DNA of 64,000 bases from JALEFZ01 sp039817415. GTDB lineage: Bacteria > Bacteroidota > Bacteroidia > J057. Positions 8,076-16,953 of this stretch are shown here, piece after piece. The stretch is taken from contig JBCBVV010000023.1 of the NCBI GenBank assembly GCA_039817415.1, positions 29,744 through 93,743 on the forward strand, written 5' to 3'. The stretch's first letter is position 1. Every line of letters starts with the position of its first letter. The notes beneath the pieces are model-generated. The model did no database searches, was not told where the DNA came from, and saw nothing but the letters and a program-made list of their open reading frames with translations. The translations under genes and the position numbers were made by a program.

Positions 8076-10024
8076 TCAAGGTGAACAACATATCCATTAA
8101 AAAAGGGAAAACACTAATTGTAAAAGAGGTTTCCCTACAGCTTAAGCCAGGAAGGATCACCATTGTGCTGGGAAATAATGGAGCTGGAAAGTCTACCCTT
8201 CTTGATAGCCTTGCTGGAACTGGGGAATATCATGGGGGCAACATTTTGTGGGAAGGGGTTGAGCTGAGTTCCTTCAAATTAGAGGAACTTGCAAAGAAAA
8301 GGGCCGTGTTGAGCCAGAGTATGAATACTCCCTTTTCCATAGATGTGAGAAACCTAGTGGAGATGGGAGCCTACTTATCTTCTGCTACCTTACCACAGGC
8401 AAAAATTGATGAAATTGTAGATGCTGCTTTGGTCAAAGTCGATTTGGCCAATTTTCATCGTAGATCCTATCATACCCTTTCTGGAGGCGAAAAGAAACGC
8501 GTTTTATTTGCTAAGTGTCTTGTCCAACTACAGTGTACCAAGGTAAAGGGACAGGATCAATATTTATTTCTAGACGAACCTACTGCCAGCTTAGATGTCG
8601 AACAGCAGTATAAACTCCTCAAATTGATCAAGGAGGTGGTAGCCGAAAGCAAAATAGGTGTTCTTGCTGTTTTGCACGACATCAATCTTGCGGCTCAACT
8701 AGCTGATGAAATTATCATCATGAAAGAAGGTAAGCTATGTGCAACAGGAAGTCCATGGGATGTCCTGCAAACTGAGACATTAAGAGACCTTCTTTCTATC
8801 CATGCATTAGTGGGACCTCACCCGGTACTCAATTGCCCCTTTGTAACCTATTTACCTGAACCTGCCGGAACACGGGTTCAGCCTAGCTCATATTCACCAA
8901 CTAACATCAATGACATGCATAATTTCCAGGAACTTAGAAAACAATACAACGAATTAAAATTGACAGAACCCAGTCTAAGGAATCGTGATATGGCCCTCAG
9001 ATTAGGCATATCCGAGGCAGAGTTATTAAGCCTTTTTGTAGGAGAAGGCGTGACCCTTCTGGATGGAAAGGTTGACGAAGGACAACAAGGATTTAAAGAT
9101 CTGCTGGTAGATATGAAAGAGATGGGGTATGTCATGGCCTTGACTCGAAATGAACATTGTGTTCATGAGAGAAAAGGTGTTTATGACAACATCGAATTTT
9201 ATAAAGGGGGCCACAATATGGGGGTGGCAGTTAACCCTGATATTGATTTAAGATTTTTTATGAACGAATGGCACTATGGGATGGCTGCCATCGTACCCGG
9301 AAGGAACAATACCCAACTTCATTCCTTCCAATTCTTCAATAAAAAGGGAGAAGCCGTTCATAAAATCTATTCTACGCCCAAGTCGAATCTGGATGCTTAT
9401 CCAGCCCTGGTAGAAAAGTACAAGGCATCCAGTCAAAGTCCACTCACTGGAGTGGATATCTCTCCATATCCTGCCAAGGAACTGTTGGCTGATGAAGATA
9501 TCGATCAGGCTGAATTCAGAGAAGATTGGAAAAACCTAAAGGATACCCACCAATTTTTTGGGATGCTCAGGAAATATAAGCTTCAACGTACACAAAGCTT
9601 CCGTCTAGCTCCTGAAGGATTTACCCAACGAATTAACAACGAGGCGGTGGTAAAAACCCTTGAATTGGCCGCGGAGAGAAAGGTCCCTATCATGTGCTTT
9701 CTGCACAGCAAGGGAACGGTTCAGATTCACTCAGGAGAAGTCAAGCACTTGAAATTTTTTGGAGACTGGTACAATGTCCTTGATCCCAAGTTTAACCTTC
9801 ACCTAAAAATGCCTGCGATTCAGGAAACATGGATTGTGAAGAAGCCCACGGAAGATGGAATCGTAACCAGCCTAGAACTATTTGACAAAGAAGGAAACCA
9901 AGTGGTGTACTTCTTTGGAGCGAGAAAACCCGGTATACCAGAACTGGATGAATGGAAGAAAATAATTGAAGAGGTAGCGAATAACTGCCAGCTTGAATCA
10001 GATATAGAATTAAATAAGGTTTAA
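8072..10024 (+). CDS. HmuV-HmuS fusion: heme ABC ATPase joined to a HemS/ChuS-type heme-handling protein
   Basis: This 650-residue protein joins two proteins normally encoded separately. Residues 1-260 are a complete HmuV ATPase: Walker A GNNGAGKST (34-42), signature LSGGE (136-140), Walker B LFLDEP (165-170) and an H-loop in VLHDINLA. A Pro/Ser-rich linker (about 265-285) follows. Residues about 287-640 are a full HmuS/HemS/ChuS protein with both halves, including TRNEHCVHE, DIDLRFFMNEW, GEAVHKIY and DTHQFF. The His at residue 493 in that last motif corresponds to the proximal heme ligand of HemS/ChuS. HemS-type proteins accept or break down heme in the cytoplasm, so the fusion would link import to heme handling. 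The methionine in NDMHNF sits about where a free HemS would start, marking the junction. No frameshift or stop interrupts it. Confidence 0.93.
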   Translation: MIKVNNISIKKGKTLIVKEVSLQLKPGRITIVLGNNGAGKSTLLDSLAGTGEYHGGNILWEGVELSSFKLEELAKKRAVLSQSMNTPFSIDVRNLVEMGAYLSSATLPQAKIDEIVDAALVKVDLANFHRRSYHTLSGGEKKRVLFAKCLVQLQCTKVKGQDQYLFLDEPTASLDVEQQYKLLKLIKEVVAESKIGVLAVLHDINLAAQLADEIIIMKEGKLCATGSPWDVLQTETLRDLLSIHALVGPHPVLNCPFVTYLPEPAGTRVQPSSYSPTNINDMHNFQELRKQYNELKLTEPSLRNRDMALRLGISEAELLSLFVGEGVTLLDGKVDEGQQGFKDLLVDMKEMGYVMALTRNEHCVHERKGVYDNIEFYKGGHNMGVAVNPDIDLRFFMNEWHYGMAAIVPGRNNTQLHSFQFFNKKGEAVHKIYSTPKSNLDAYPALVEKYKASSQSPLTGVDISPYPAKELLADEDIDQAEFREDWKNLKDTHQFFGMLRKYKLQRTQSFRLAPEGFTQRINNEAVVKTLELAAERKVPIMCFLHSKGTVQIHSGEVKHLKFFGDWYNVLDPKFNLHLKMPAIQETWIVKKPTEDGIVTSLELFDKEGNQVVYFFGARKPGIPELDEWKKIIEEVANNCQLESDIELNKV

Positions 10025-10030
10025 AAGCGT

Positions 10031-10363
10031 ATGTGTCGAAAGAAAATATTAGCGAGCGGGCCATTGGGGTCAATTAGTGTGTGTGAAACCTGTGAGACGT
10101 ACACCATCAACTTCAACAATGTCCATTTAAGTTTGGCTGAAGGAGGATTTGTTGAGTTCAAGGATAGTTTGTCGGAATGCTATGAAGCTCATATTCACCT
10201 GCCTCAAAACACAGACAGAAGAACCATCATGTTTGATACCACCTGCAAGGGTATTCGGTTCGTGTTTAACATTCAGGAAGTAGGAGAATTGCTTTCTATG
10301 TTCCAGAAGGCTGAATTGGAGCGATATGTTTCTGATGGTATTGACATGAGGGAAGAATTTTAA
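10031..10363 (+). CDS. Small Cys-containing protein of the heme operon (DUF6686-like)
   Basis: The 110-residue protein has no signal peptide or membrane helix. Its N-terminus carries a Cys at residue 2 and a VCETCETY motif near residue 20 that could bind metal or heme, followed by alternating beta and alpha segments and an acidic C-terminus. It starts 7 bases after the HmuV-HmuS fusion and ends 11 bases before the receptor gene, so it is embedded in the operon. It resembles the DUF6686 family of Bacteroidota as I remember it. The role is unknown; a cytoplasmic helper in heme handling is the contextual guess. Confidence 0.7.
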   Translation: MCRKKILASGPLGSISVCETCETYTINFNNVHLSLAEGGFVEFKDSLSECYEAHIHLPQNTDRRTIMFDTTCKGIRFVFNIQEVGELLSMFQKAELERYVSDGIDMREEF

Positions 10364-10373
10364 CAGTTGTTCC

Positions 10374-12458
10374 ATGACAAAAGGGAATTCTTTCATATTG
10401 GCCATTGTCTTTACTGCTATCCTATTGTCAGCGGGCCAGTTTTCAATGGCTCAGCAAAAACAGGATAGCAGTCTGATGGATGTTTACCTAGACAATGTCG
10501 TGATAACGGGCGAGTTTGGACCCACAGATGTGAAGAAGGCCATTCATGAAATCCGTGTTATCAAGTCCATAGACATTCAACGCCAGGGGCTGAATAACCT
10601 GGCAGAAGTCTTGACCAACCAGCTTAACCTCAGAGTCAGCACTGATCCCATCTTAGGGAATGGCCTGAGTATCCAAGGGATTGGAGGGCAAAATGTACAG
10701 GTCATGATTGACGGAGTACCGGTTATCGGTCGACTAAACGGGAATGTTGATCTTTCTCAGATCAATTTGCAGAATATTGAACGGATTGAAATCATCGAAG
10801 GGGCTATGTCAGCTCAATATGGAAGCAATGCCTCTGGTGGAGTCATAAATCTTATCTCTAAAAAGGTACAAGCCAATAGGGTAGAAGTCGAAAGCCAGAA
10901 TCAGTATGAATCTGTTGGGATAAGAAATCATTCTTTTTCAGTAGGTACTCGGATCAATAAGCTTTATGCCTCCGTTTTGGCCAGCTATTATGAAAGCCGT
11001 CTTGCAGACGAAGACAGCCTGAGAGTATATGAAACGGTGGAATTGCCAAGTGGAGATTCATACAGAGCAAGAGCGGTACCCTGGAATCCCAAGGTGCAAT
11101 ATGGACTCAACGGAACCCTTCGATACTATATCTCTGATTCAACTAAGCTAACTTATCAATACCGTTACTTCGATGAGGAATTGAGCATATTCGGAGAGGT
11201 AAGAAGACCTCAGTTTCGGCCTTATGCCTTTGATGAGGTCTATTCAACTCTTAGGCAGGATCACAGCCTGAATATCGATTCCTACCTTGGTAACTTCCAT
11301 CTAAATTCAACAACTGCGTTTAACGTTTTTAATCGAGAAAAGCAGACTCAGAGACTAGATTTTGAGCCAGATACCATCAGCTTGGTCAATGGAGGGCAAG
11401 ATACATCTGTCTTTACAGCTTTGCTTCATAGGAGTATTCTGAGCTCTCAACTCAAAGGCAAAATAAATGGTCAATTAGGAATAGAAGCGCTTCATGAGAC
11501 CGGCTCAGGCGAAAGAATAATCGACAGTACGACCCTGCCTATTAATCAAGCATCACTTACGAATGTAGCGGGATGGGTAAGCCTACGATATCAGCCGACC
11601 CAATTGCTAACCATGCAGGCTAATCTAAGGTATGGATACAATACCAAGTATACCCATCCCCTTATTCCATCTTTTCACCTGAATTGGAATCCTGTGCAAC
11701 AGCTTCGGCTGAAGCTCAGCTATGCCCATGGCTTCAGAGCACCAACTTTGAAGGAACTTCACTTCAATTTTATTGATGTGAACCACTATATCATAGGAAA
11801 TCCTGATCTGCGGGCAGAAAACTCTCGAAACGCGACGCTGAGCATAGGATACGAAGGCTCCTTTAACAAACAACACAGTTTCGAAACGTCTGCTCGAGTA
11901 TTCTACAACCATATTCGAGATCGAATCGTGCTAGCAGAATTCTCGTCCTTACAGTTTAACTACCAAAATATTTCTACTTACGAAACCAATGGATTAAACC
12001 TGAGATTTGCCTACAAATGGAAGAAAAATCTCCAAATTAGCTCAGGCTTTGCTTACACCAGACTGTACAACTTCTGGACGGAGGAGTTCGAAACAAATAG
12101 ATTCACACCCCTTCCAGAGTGGCAGAATGAGTTGTCCTTCTTGATTCCAGGGATTGAGACAAGAATCAATCTCGTACACAGATACTTCGGTAGGCAGATT
12201 AGATTTTTTCAGGTGGCTGAAGATCAGTTAGAACAGGGCTTTATCGGAGATTATCAATTGATGAACTTAAGCCTTAGTAGGTCCTTTTGGAAAAACAGAA
12301 TTTTTATTTCAGCAGGATCTAAAAACCTTCTCAATACCCAATCTGTACCCAATACCATACCCAATAGTGGGGCGCATAGTGGAGGTGGCAATTCCCTCCT
12401 GATCAATTGGGGAAGAACTTATTTCGTGAGAATGAACATCAAATTATCCAAGGCATAG
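10374..12458 (+). CDS. hmuR: TonB-dependent heme receptor (HmuR-like)
   Basis: This 694-residue outer-membrane receptor has a signal peptide (ending FSMAQ), a plug domain (about 40-160, with VQVMIDGVPV and YGSNASGGVINLIS) and a 22-strand barrel ending in an aromatic-rich terminus. The heme-receptor hallmark is present: FRAP at residue 454, histidines in the loop after it (ELHF and NHY), and GNPDL at 475-479. It takes heme from the surface, probably from the HmuY-like protein, using TonB energy. It is the last gene of the operon and is followed by a strong terminator. Related siderophore or cobalamin receptors are less likely given the motif and neighbours. Confidence 0.9.
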   Translation: MTKGNSFILAIVFTAILLSAGQFSMAQQKQDSSLMDVYLDNVVITGEFGPTDVKKAIHEIRVIKSIDIQRQGLNNLAEVLTNQLNLRVSTDPILGNGLSIQGIGGQNVQVMIDGVPVIGRLNGNVDLSQINLQNIERIEIIEGAMSAQYGSNASGGVINLISKKVQANRVEVESQNQYESVGIRNHSFSVGTRINKLYASVLASYYESRLADEDSLRVYETVELPSGDSYRARAVPWNPKVQYGLNGTLRYYISDSTKLTYQYRYFDEELSIFGEVRRPQFRPYAFDEVYSTLRQDHSLNIDSYLGNFHLNSTTAFNVFNREKQTQRLDFEPDTISLVNGGQDTSVFTALLHRSILSSQLKGKINGQLGIEALHETGSGERIIDSTTLPINQASLTNVAGWVSLRYQPTQLLTMQANLRYGYNTKYTHPLIPSFHLNWNPVQQLRLKLSYAHGFRAPTLKELHFNFIDVNHYIIGNPDLRAENSRNATLSIGYEGSFNKQHSFETSARVFYNHIRDRIVLAEFSSLQFNYQNISTYETNGLNLRFAYKWKKNLQISSGFAYTRLYNFWTEEFETNRFTPLPEWQNELSFLIPGIETRINLVHRYFGRQIRFFQVAEDQLEQGFIGDYQLMNLSLSRSFWKNRIFISAGSKNLLNTQSVPNTIPNSGAHSGGGNSLLINWGRTYFVRMNIKLSKA

Positions 12459-12539
12459 AAAGGAAAGAAAGATATGAAGGATACAGCTCCAGAAGGGATA
12501 CAAGAATTTTAGTTGGTACTTATATTATGCATGTTCCAG

Positions 12540-12568
12540 GAGGTGGCGTGAGCCACCTCTATTTTTTT
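12540..12568 (+). terminator. Intrinsic terminator closing the heme operon
   Basis: GAGGTGGC and GCCACCTC form an 8-base-pair stem around a GTGA loop, followed by a run of seven T residues. Confidence 0.92.
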
Positions 12569-12661
12569 ATCCCTCCAAAATCAATTTTTCCAAAACAAAT
12601 CTATTCCGATTTCGTTAATTAATGTGTAAACATTGATTTTTGGATACTCAATCTTACTAAT

Positions 12662-13597
12662 ATGAATTTTCCAATAAAAGGCTTGCATCATGTAACAGCA
12701 ACTGTATCTGATGCACAGGAAGATCTTGATTTTTATACCCAACTTCTTGGTCTGAGGCTTGTAAAGAAGACCGTGAACTTTGACAATAATGCTGTTTACC
12801 ATTTTTATTATGGCAATGAGCACGGTACGCCCGGGACGATCATGACGACTTTCCCTTACAAAGGACATGGTGTTAGAACGGGCGTGAAGGGCACTGGCCA
12901 AGTGAATGTTACTACCTTTTCTATCCCTGTGGGTAGCCTCGGATTTTGGGCAAAGCGTTTAAACGACGCAAAGGTCGCAACGAGGGAATTTGATCGCTTT
13001 GGCGTCAAAGGGATAGGTTATGAGGATCCATCTGGTTTACTCATTGAAATGATAGAAGGCGAAGACAGCCGTGAACCCTGGACAGGCAATGGAATAAGGG
13101 AGGAAGTCGCTATTAGAGGTTTCCATTCCGTTACCATGGTATTAGCTGAGGCTGACCCAACCATTCAGCTACTGACCAACGTCCTTAATTTTGAGGAGAC
13201 GGGAAGAGAAGGAAATCGTATTCGTCTGGAGGCGGACGATAAAGGCGTGGGTAAGATCGTTGATTTGTTAATAGAGCCTGACAGGGAACGTGGAAAAAAT
13301 GGAATCGGAACGGTTCATCATGTAGCCCTGGCAGTAGAAAATGACGAGGTTCATCAGGCGCTTCACAGATACTTGATCGAAAACGAGCATCGGGTAACGG
13401 ATATCAAGGATAGAAACTATTTTCACTCTATTTATTTCCGTGAGCCTGGAGGAGTTTTGATTGAGGTGGCAACCATTCCCCCTGGTTTTTCAGTTGATGA
13501 AAGTACAGAGAACCTTGGAAAAGACTTGAAATTGCCAGAATGGGAGGAAAAGCAGCGTTCTGTCATTGAGAAGAGTCTACCTAGTGTAAGCTATTAG
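12662..13597 (+). CDS. Ring-cleaving dioxygenase of the VOC (glyoxalase/bleomycin) superfamily
   Basis: The 311-residue protein consists of tandem vicinal-oxygen-chelate modules. The first opens with GLHHVTATVSD and the second with RGFHSVTMVLAE, while GTVHHVALAVEND begins a further module. Glu residues near YEDPSGLLIEMI and REPGGVLIEVA match the metal-binding Glu of the fold. Size and arrangement match the MhqO/CatE-like ring-cleaving dioxygenases that open hydroquinones or catechols and are often induced by quinone stress. It is monocistronic. The substrate cannot be read from the sequence. Confidence 0.85.
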   Translation: MNFPIKGLHHVTATVSDAQEDLDFYTQLLGLRLVKKTVNFDNNAVYHFYYGNEHGTPGTIMTTFPYKGHGVRTGVKGTGQVNVTTFSIPVGSLGFWAKRLNDAKVATREFDRFGVKGIGYEDPSGLLIEMIEGEDSREPWTGNGIREEVAIRGFHSVTMVLAEADPTIQLLTNVLNFEETGREGNRIRLEADDKGVGKIVDLLIEPDRERGKNGIGTVHHVALAVENDEVHQALHRYLIENEHRVTDIKDRNYFHSIYFREPGGVLIEVATIPPGFSVDESTENLGKDLKLPEWEEKQRSVIEKSLPSVSY

Positions 13598-13833
13598 CAA
13601 ATAGGTTGGTTGCTAAGGTTGAAATCTTGATAAAATTGCCCTGATAAGCAGGTATGTAGGGAGATAAATTTTTCCCTTCTGCTAAAATTGCTTAGGGAGA
13701 ACAAATCCTAAGTAAATTGAAACAAAAGGGGTGATTATTAAGTAAAACATAACCAACCATTAAGTAATAGAAATATCCGCCCTGGTGGATTAAGAATTGG
13801 GGCTTTTCATAGTTGTGTGTGTTTTTCATGACA
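13598..13833 (+). other. Gene-free stretch; possible long 3' leader or small RNA
   Basis: No coding sequence is visible between 13598 and 13989. The stretch holds an inverted repeat CTTAGG-N10-CCTAAG at 13691-13712, whose half-sites resemble those before the heme operon, and a purine/AT-rich segment. It then leads into the strong terminator at 13834. Either the dioxygenase transcript has an unusually long 3' untranslated region of about 270 bases, or an independent small RNA ends at that terminator. No consensus promoter was found inside it. Confidence 0.3.
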
Positions 13834-13873
13834 GGGGTAGCCGTGCTGCAGTGCAGTGCGGCCCCTTTTTTTT
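13834..13873 (+). terminator. Strong intrinsic terminator
   Basis: An outer GGGG/CCCC pair encloses a 9-base-pair inner stem (CCGTGCTGC with GCAGTGCGG, two G-T wobbles) and a 3-base loop. Eight T residues follow. It faces the plus strand, about 240 bases after the dioxygenase stop. Confidence 0.8.
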
Positions 13874-13989
13874 ATGGCTTCTTGTCTTTAAGCCTTTCTT
13901 TTGCCTCTCCTACGCACATAAAAAGCTGACATTCATTTCTCTCTAACAAATTTTCCTTTATTTTTGGGCAAAATCATGTATTACAACAT

Positions 13990-14439
13990 ATGGCTATTAC
14001 TTATTTCAGCGAACTGAACGAAGAAGAAGTTTCCCTCCTTGCAAAAGCTCCCGCATTGGTTACCGTATTAGTAGCAGGAGCAGACCAGGAAATTGATAAA
14101 AAAGAAATCAATTGGGCCAATAAACTGGTAAACTTCAGAACCTTCACAGCTGATGAAAAATTACACGACTACTACGAATTAGTAAATGCTGACTTTGAAG
14201 AAACGCTAAATCAACTCGTAAGCGAATGGACGGCTGAGAGCGGACAAGCCGCCGTCAATGAACAACTTTCTTTACTCAAACCTATCTTGGCAAAAGTAGA
14301 CGATGATTACGCGATTCTGCTAAAAGAAAGTTTGCGTTCCATGGCAAAGCATGTTGCCAAAGCATCAGGTGGATTCCTTGGAATGGGGACAATTGATGGG
14401 AATGAAGAAAAAGTTCTCTCTTTGGATATGCTTGATTAA
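13990..14439 (+). CDS. TerB-like all-helical cytoplasmic protein
   Basis: The 149-residue soluble protein is predicted mainly helical. Its N-terminal half has the pattern of TerB-type domains: a hydrophobic helix (APALVTVLVAGAD), then an acidic turn and QEIDKKEINWANKL, resembling the acidic metal-binding turn of TerB. The second half (KAVAKASGGFLGMG-like) carries a short Gly-rich tail. It is monocistronic with its own terminator. TerB-family membership is by overall pattern only; no role can be given. Confidence 0.6.
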   Translation: MAITYFSELNEEEVSLLAKAPALVTVLVAGADQEIDKKEINWANKLVNFRTFTADEKLHDYYELVNADFEETLNQLVSEWTAESGQAAVNEQLSLLKPILAKVDDDYAILLKESLRSMAKHVAKASGGFLGMGTIDGNEEKVLSLDMLD

Positions 14440-14459
14440 ATAAAAATTCCACATATATG

Positions 14460-14494
14460 AAAAAGGGATTCAGCTAGCTGGATCCCTTTTTTCT
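14460..14494 (+). terminator. Intrinsic terminator after the TerB-like gene
   Basis: A near-perfect palindrome (AAAAAGGGAT, CAGCTAGCTG centre, ATCCCTTTTTT) starts about 20 bases after the stop codon and ends in a T run. Confidence 0.85.
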
Positions 14495-14659
14495 TTACCT
14501 TTTGCGATATTTTTACATCCCCATCACTTATGTTCCTATATTTTTATTTGTATTGATAATTTCGAATTCCATATATTGGATATAGCTAGATCAATTCCCC
14601 TTTTCTGTACCTCTAACCAATTGCTATTAGGAACAATTAACCCTTGCTTTATGCCTAAC

Positions 14660-15835
14660 ATGAAGGTAGTAATCATCGCTCTTCTGTGTCTGATCCAGCC
14701 AGTTTGTGCTCAGGTGCGGCTTAGCTCCACCAATACGAGCAAAGATTTTAAGATGGAAAAACTGATCAATAGCCTATTGGTCGAGTATCCATTTTCCCAA
14801 GAGAATATGTTCCGCCTAGCGGCTTATTCTGAACTCAAAGGGGACTACAACAACGAAAATGGTTCGATGAACCTCGATTTCGGTAGCCTTGGATCCATGG
14901 TGATCTACCCCAATACCTGTATCCTCAAAACCTTTGACAGCAGATTGTTTTTTCTGGACAAAAGAAAGAACACTGCCGCTCAGGTAGAAGCCATAAACCT
15001 GAGAGTGGATGACCTACTGAATCACATTTTTCTGCTAGGAAACCATCAAGTCGACATGGAAAAGGTCAGGTTTGTCGATGAACACCTTTCCAAAAAGAAC
15101 ATTGAGCCTTTCGGCAAAATCTTTCTACGACATATTCTCATCCGTTATGGGAAATACGATTCCAATACCCAACGTATAGAATTCAGTACAGATTGGTTAC
15201 CTGATCAAAACTATGTCTTTCTAGATCCAAGCGCGAAGGAGATCGTGGTGAAGCCAATGCGACCTATGAAAGTTAAATTGGATAAAACGATACTTCGAGG
15301 CTATTACATCAATTCCGGCGGTACCGTCTTCGTAAAAGATGTCGATCGAAAGGTTGCTTATGCGACTGGAGAAGAATACTTATACAATGTAGCTGCCTTC
15401 AAGCTGTTTGTTCAGAAGATGTTTACCCAGACGACGCAGTTTATTGTCATGAAGGAAAACAATAGACTGGCGGAGATGCTCCCTCCGGCTTCAGAAGAAT
15501 CCGATGACAAGCAAGAAATGGTTATCGGTGAAACGATATCCGGAAAGCTTAAAAATGCCTTTGCTTACGATAGCGATGCCAGTTCCGCAGCACAGGCTTA
15601 CGGAAAGATGCGTGGCAACAATAAGCTTGTAGAAGGGATCAAGATCAATATGTATGACCAGTTTGACTGGATTCCTATGATGTTGGGACTTCTGCGCTCA
15701 CAGCAGGTGAATATCGGCGAGCCAGAAATCATCAAGTACTTCATTGATGAACCCTATTTCCATCGCATCTACAAACAACTTACCGTTGAGGAACGTGAAA
15801 AGGTAGACAAATACCTTCACGACACAAAGCAATAA
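14660..15835 (+). CDS. Exported protein of unknown function
   Basis: I place the start at the ATG at 14660, because the protein from there opens with a clean signal peptide (MKVVIIALLCL, cleavage near VCAQ). The frame is open back to 14576, but the extra residues look untranslated. The mature part of about 370 residues is mixed alpha/beta with an N-terminal region of short beta repeats (SMNLDFGSLGSMVIYPN), long helices in the middle and an acidic helical C-terminus. I recognise no family and no catalytic motif. It lies alone, convergent with the BioD-like gene. Confidence 0.75.
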   Translation: MKVVIIALLCLIQPVCAQVRLSSTNTSKDFKMEKLINSLLVEYPFSQENMFRLAAYSELKGDYNNENGSMNLDFGSLGSMVIYPNTCILKTFDSRLFFLDKRKNTAAQVEAINLRVDDLLNHIFLLGNHQVDMEKVRFVDEHLSKKNIEPFGKIFLRHILIRYGKYDSNTQRIEFSTDWLPDQNYVFLDPSAKEIVVKPMRPMKVKLDKTILRGYYINSGGTVFVKDVDRKVAYATGEEYLYNVAAFKLFVQKMFTQTTQFIVMKENNRLAEMLPPASEESDDKQEMVIGETISGKLKNAFAYDSDASSAAQAYGKMRGNNKLVEGIKINMYDQFDWIPMMLGLLRSQQVNIGEPEIIKYFIDEPYFHRIYKQLTVEEREKVDKYLHDTKQ

Positions 15836-15864
15836 TGAAGTTGGAGTAATTCCCTTAAGAGGCA

Positions 15865-16953
15865 CTACGCATAGTGCTTCATGGCAAACAATGAGGTTAA
15901 ATTGAGATGCTTGGATACCAGGCAGGCAGCTTCCTCTGCCATTTTCATGGATTGAGCGCTCAACTTGGGCTTGATCTTACCAATGGCGTGAACAGCCTGG
16001 AAAGTACTCATCTCTGTAAACATGGTAGGTATTCTGCGCTCGTTTATAAATCGAACAGCAGTAGGAGACAGGTACTGCTCTCCGGTGAGAAGGATGCCCG
16101 ATAAGGGTAGGTTGACCGGAAAATCAATGGTCATTTGCTGAATGGCTCCATCAAAGGCACAGCTTTCTACGATCAACAGTTTTTCTTTCAGGTCTTTCCG
16201 CTTCTTGATATCTTCTAGCGAGACTACCCCTGCAACAGCTCGGCTGAGTTCCTCTCTGTGAGCAAAACACAAACCATCAACTGCCTGTTCGATCATTTCC
16301 ATGCCTGGATAGGTCAGTTGCTCTCTGTAGGGGATTACACCAAGTAAAGGAATGCCTAGTTCACGTAGTTTTTGGCCTACTACTTGGCTTACTTTTTCTT
16401 TTTTAGAAGGAATAACTTTGTTGATGATTACACCGCAGATGTGTGCTCCCTTCTGCTCGAAAAACGCCTTGTTTAGAGAAATTTGATCGATGGTTTTTCC
16501 AATTCCTCCTTCAACTACCAAAATAACGCCTGCTTGCAGCAAAGAAGCAGTATCGCCATTTGACATATCGAAAACCGACCCTACACCTGGATGTCCTGTG
16601 CCTTCATACACGACTGTATCAAAGCGGGCTTCCAAATAAGAAGAAGCATGCCTGATCTGATCTTCAAAATCAAAACTCTCAGGAGATCGGAGGTAGTTAC
16701 AAGTCAGGCCCGAGGACATGATCACGGGGCTGTGAATCTCAGGAATAAGTTCTTGTTGAAGGTAGTTCATAAAGATAGGCGCGTCCTTATCTACCTTAGT
16801 GCCGCGGTGCAAGACATATTTTTGTCCAAGCGGTTTACAGTACCCCACTTGAATGCCATACTGTTGTAGAGAAGCAATCAGACCAAGGGTGGCTGTCGTT
16901 TTACCAACGTGTTGGTTGGTGGCCGCTATGAACAAGCGTCTTGGCGCAGGCAT
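15865..16953 (-). CDS. BioD-like P-loop protein with DRTGG-type C-terminal domain (Pta N-terminal-like)
   Basis: The 362-residue protein opens with RLFIAATNQHVGKTT, the Walker A of the dethiobiotin-synthetase/cobyrinate-synthetase class of P-loop proteins. It continues with VVYEGTGHPGVGSVFD and GVIINKV, typical of that fold. The C-terminal part (about 215-345) resembles the DRTGG domain that follows the same fold in the N-terminal half of long phosphate acetyltransferases. The acetyltransferase catalytic domain itself is missing, so this is a stand-alone sensor- or regulator-like half. It is not next to biotin or acetate genes. The function is unassigned. Confidence 0.8.
   Translation of the reverse strand: MPAPRRLFIAATNQHVGKTTATLGLIASLQQYGIQVGYCKPLGQKYVLHRGTKVDKDAPIFMNYLQQELIPEIHSPVIMSSGLTCNYLRSPESFDFEDQIRHASSYLEARFDTVVYEGTGHPGVGSVFDMSNGDTASLLQAGVILVVEGGIGKTIDQISLNKAFFEQKGAHICGVIINKVIPSKKEKVSQVVGQKLRELGIPLLGVIPYREQLTYPGMEMIEQAVDGLCFAHREELSRAVAGVVSLEDIKKRKDLKEKLLIVESCAFDGAIQQMTIDFPVNLPLSGILLTGEQYLSPTAVRFINERRIPTMFTEMSTFQAVHAIGKIKPKLSAQSMKMAEEAACLVSKHLNLTSLFAMKHYA

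Noticed and set aside
12407..12622. A plus-strand reading frame across the end of the TonB-receptor gene
   Set aside because: It overlaps the receptor in another frame and runs through the operon terminator at 12540-12568.
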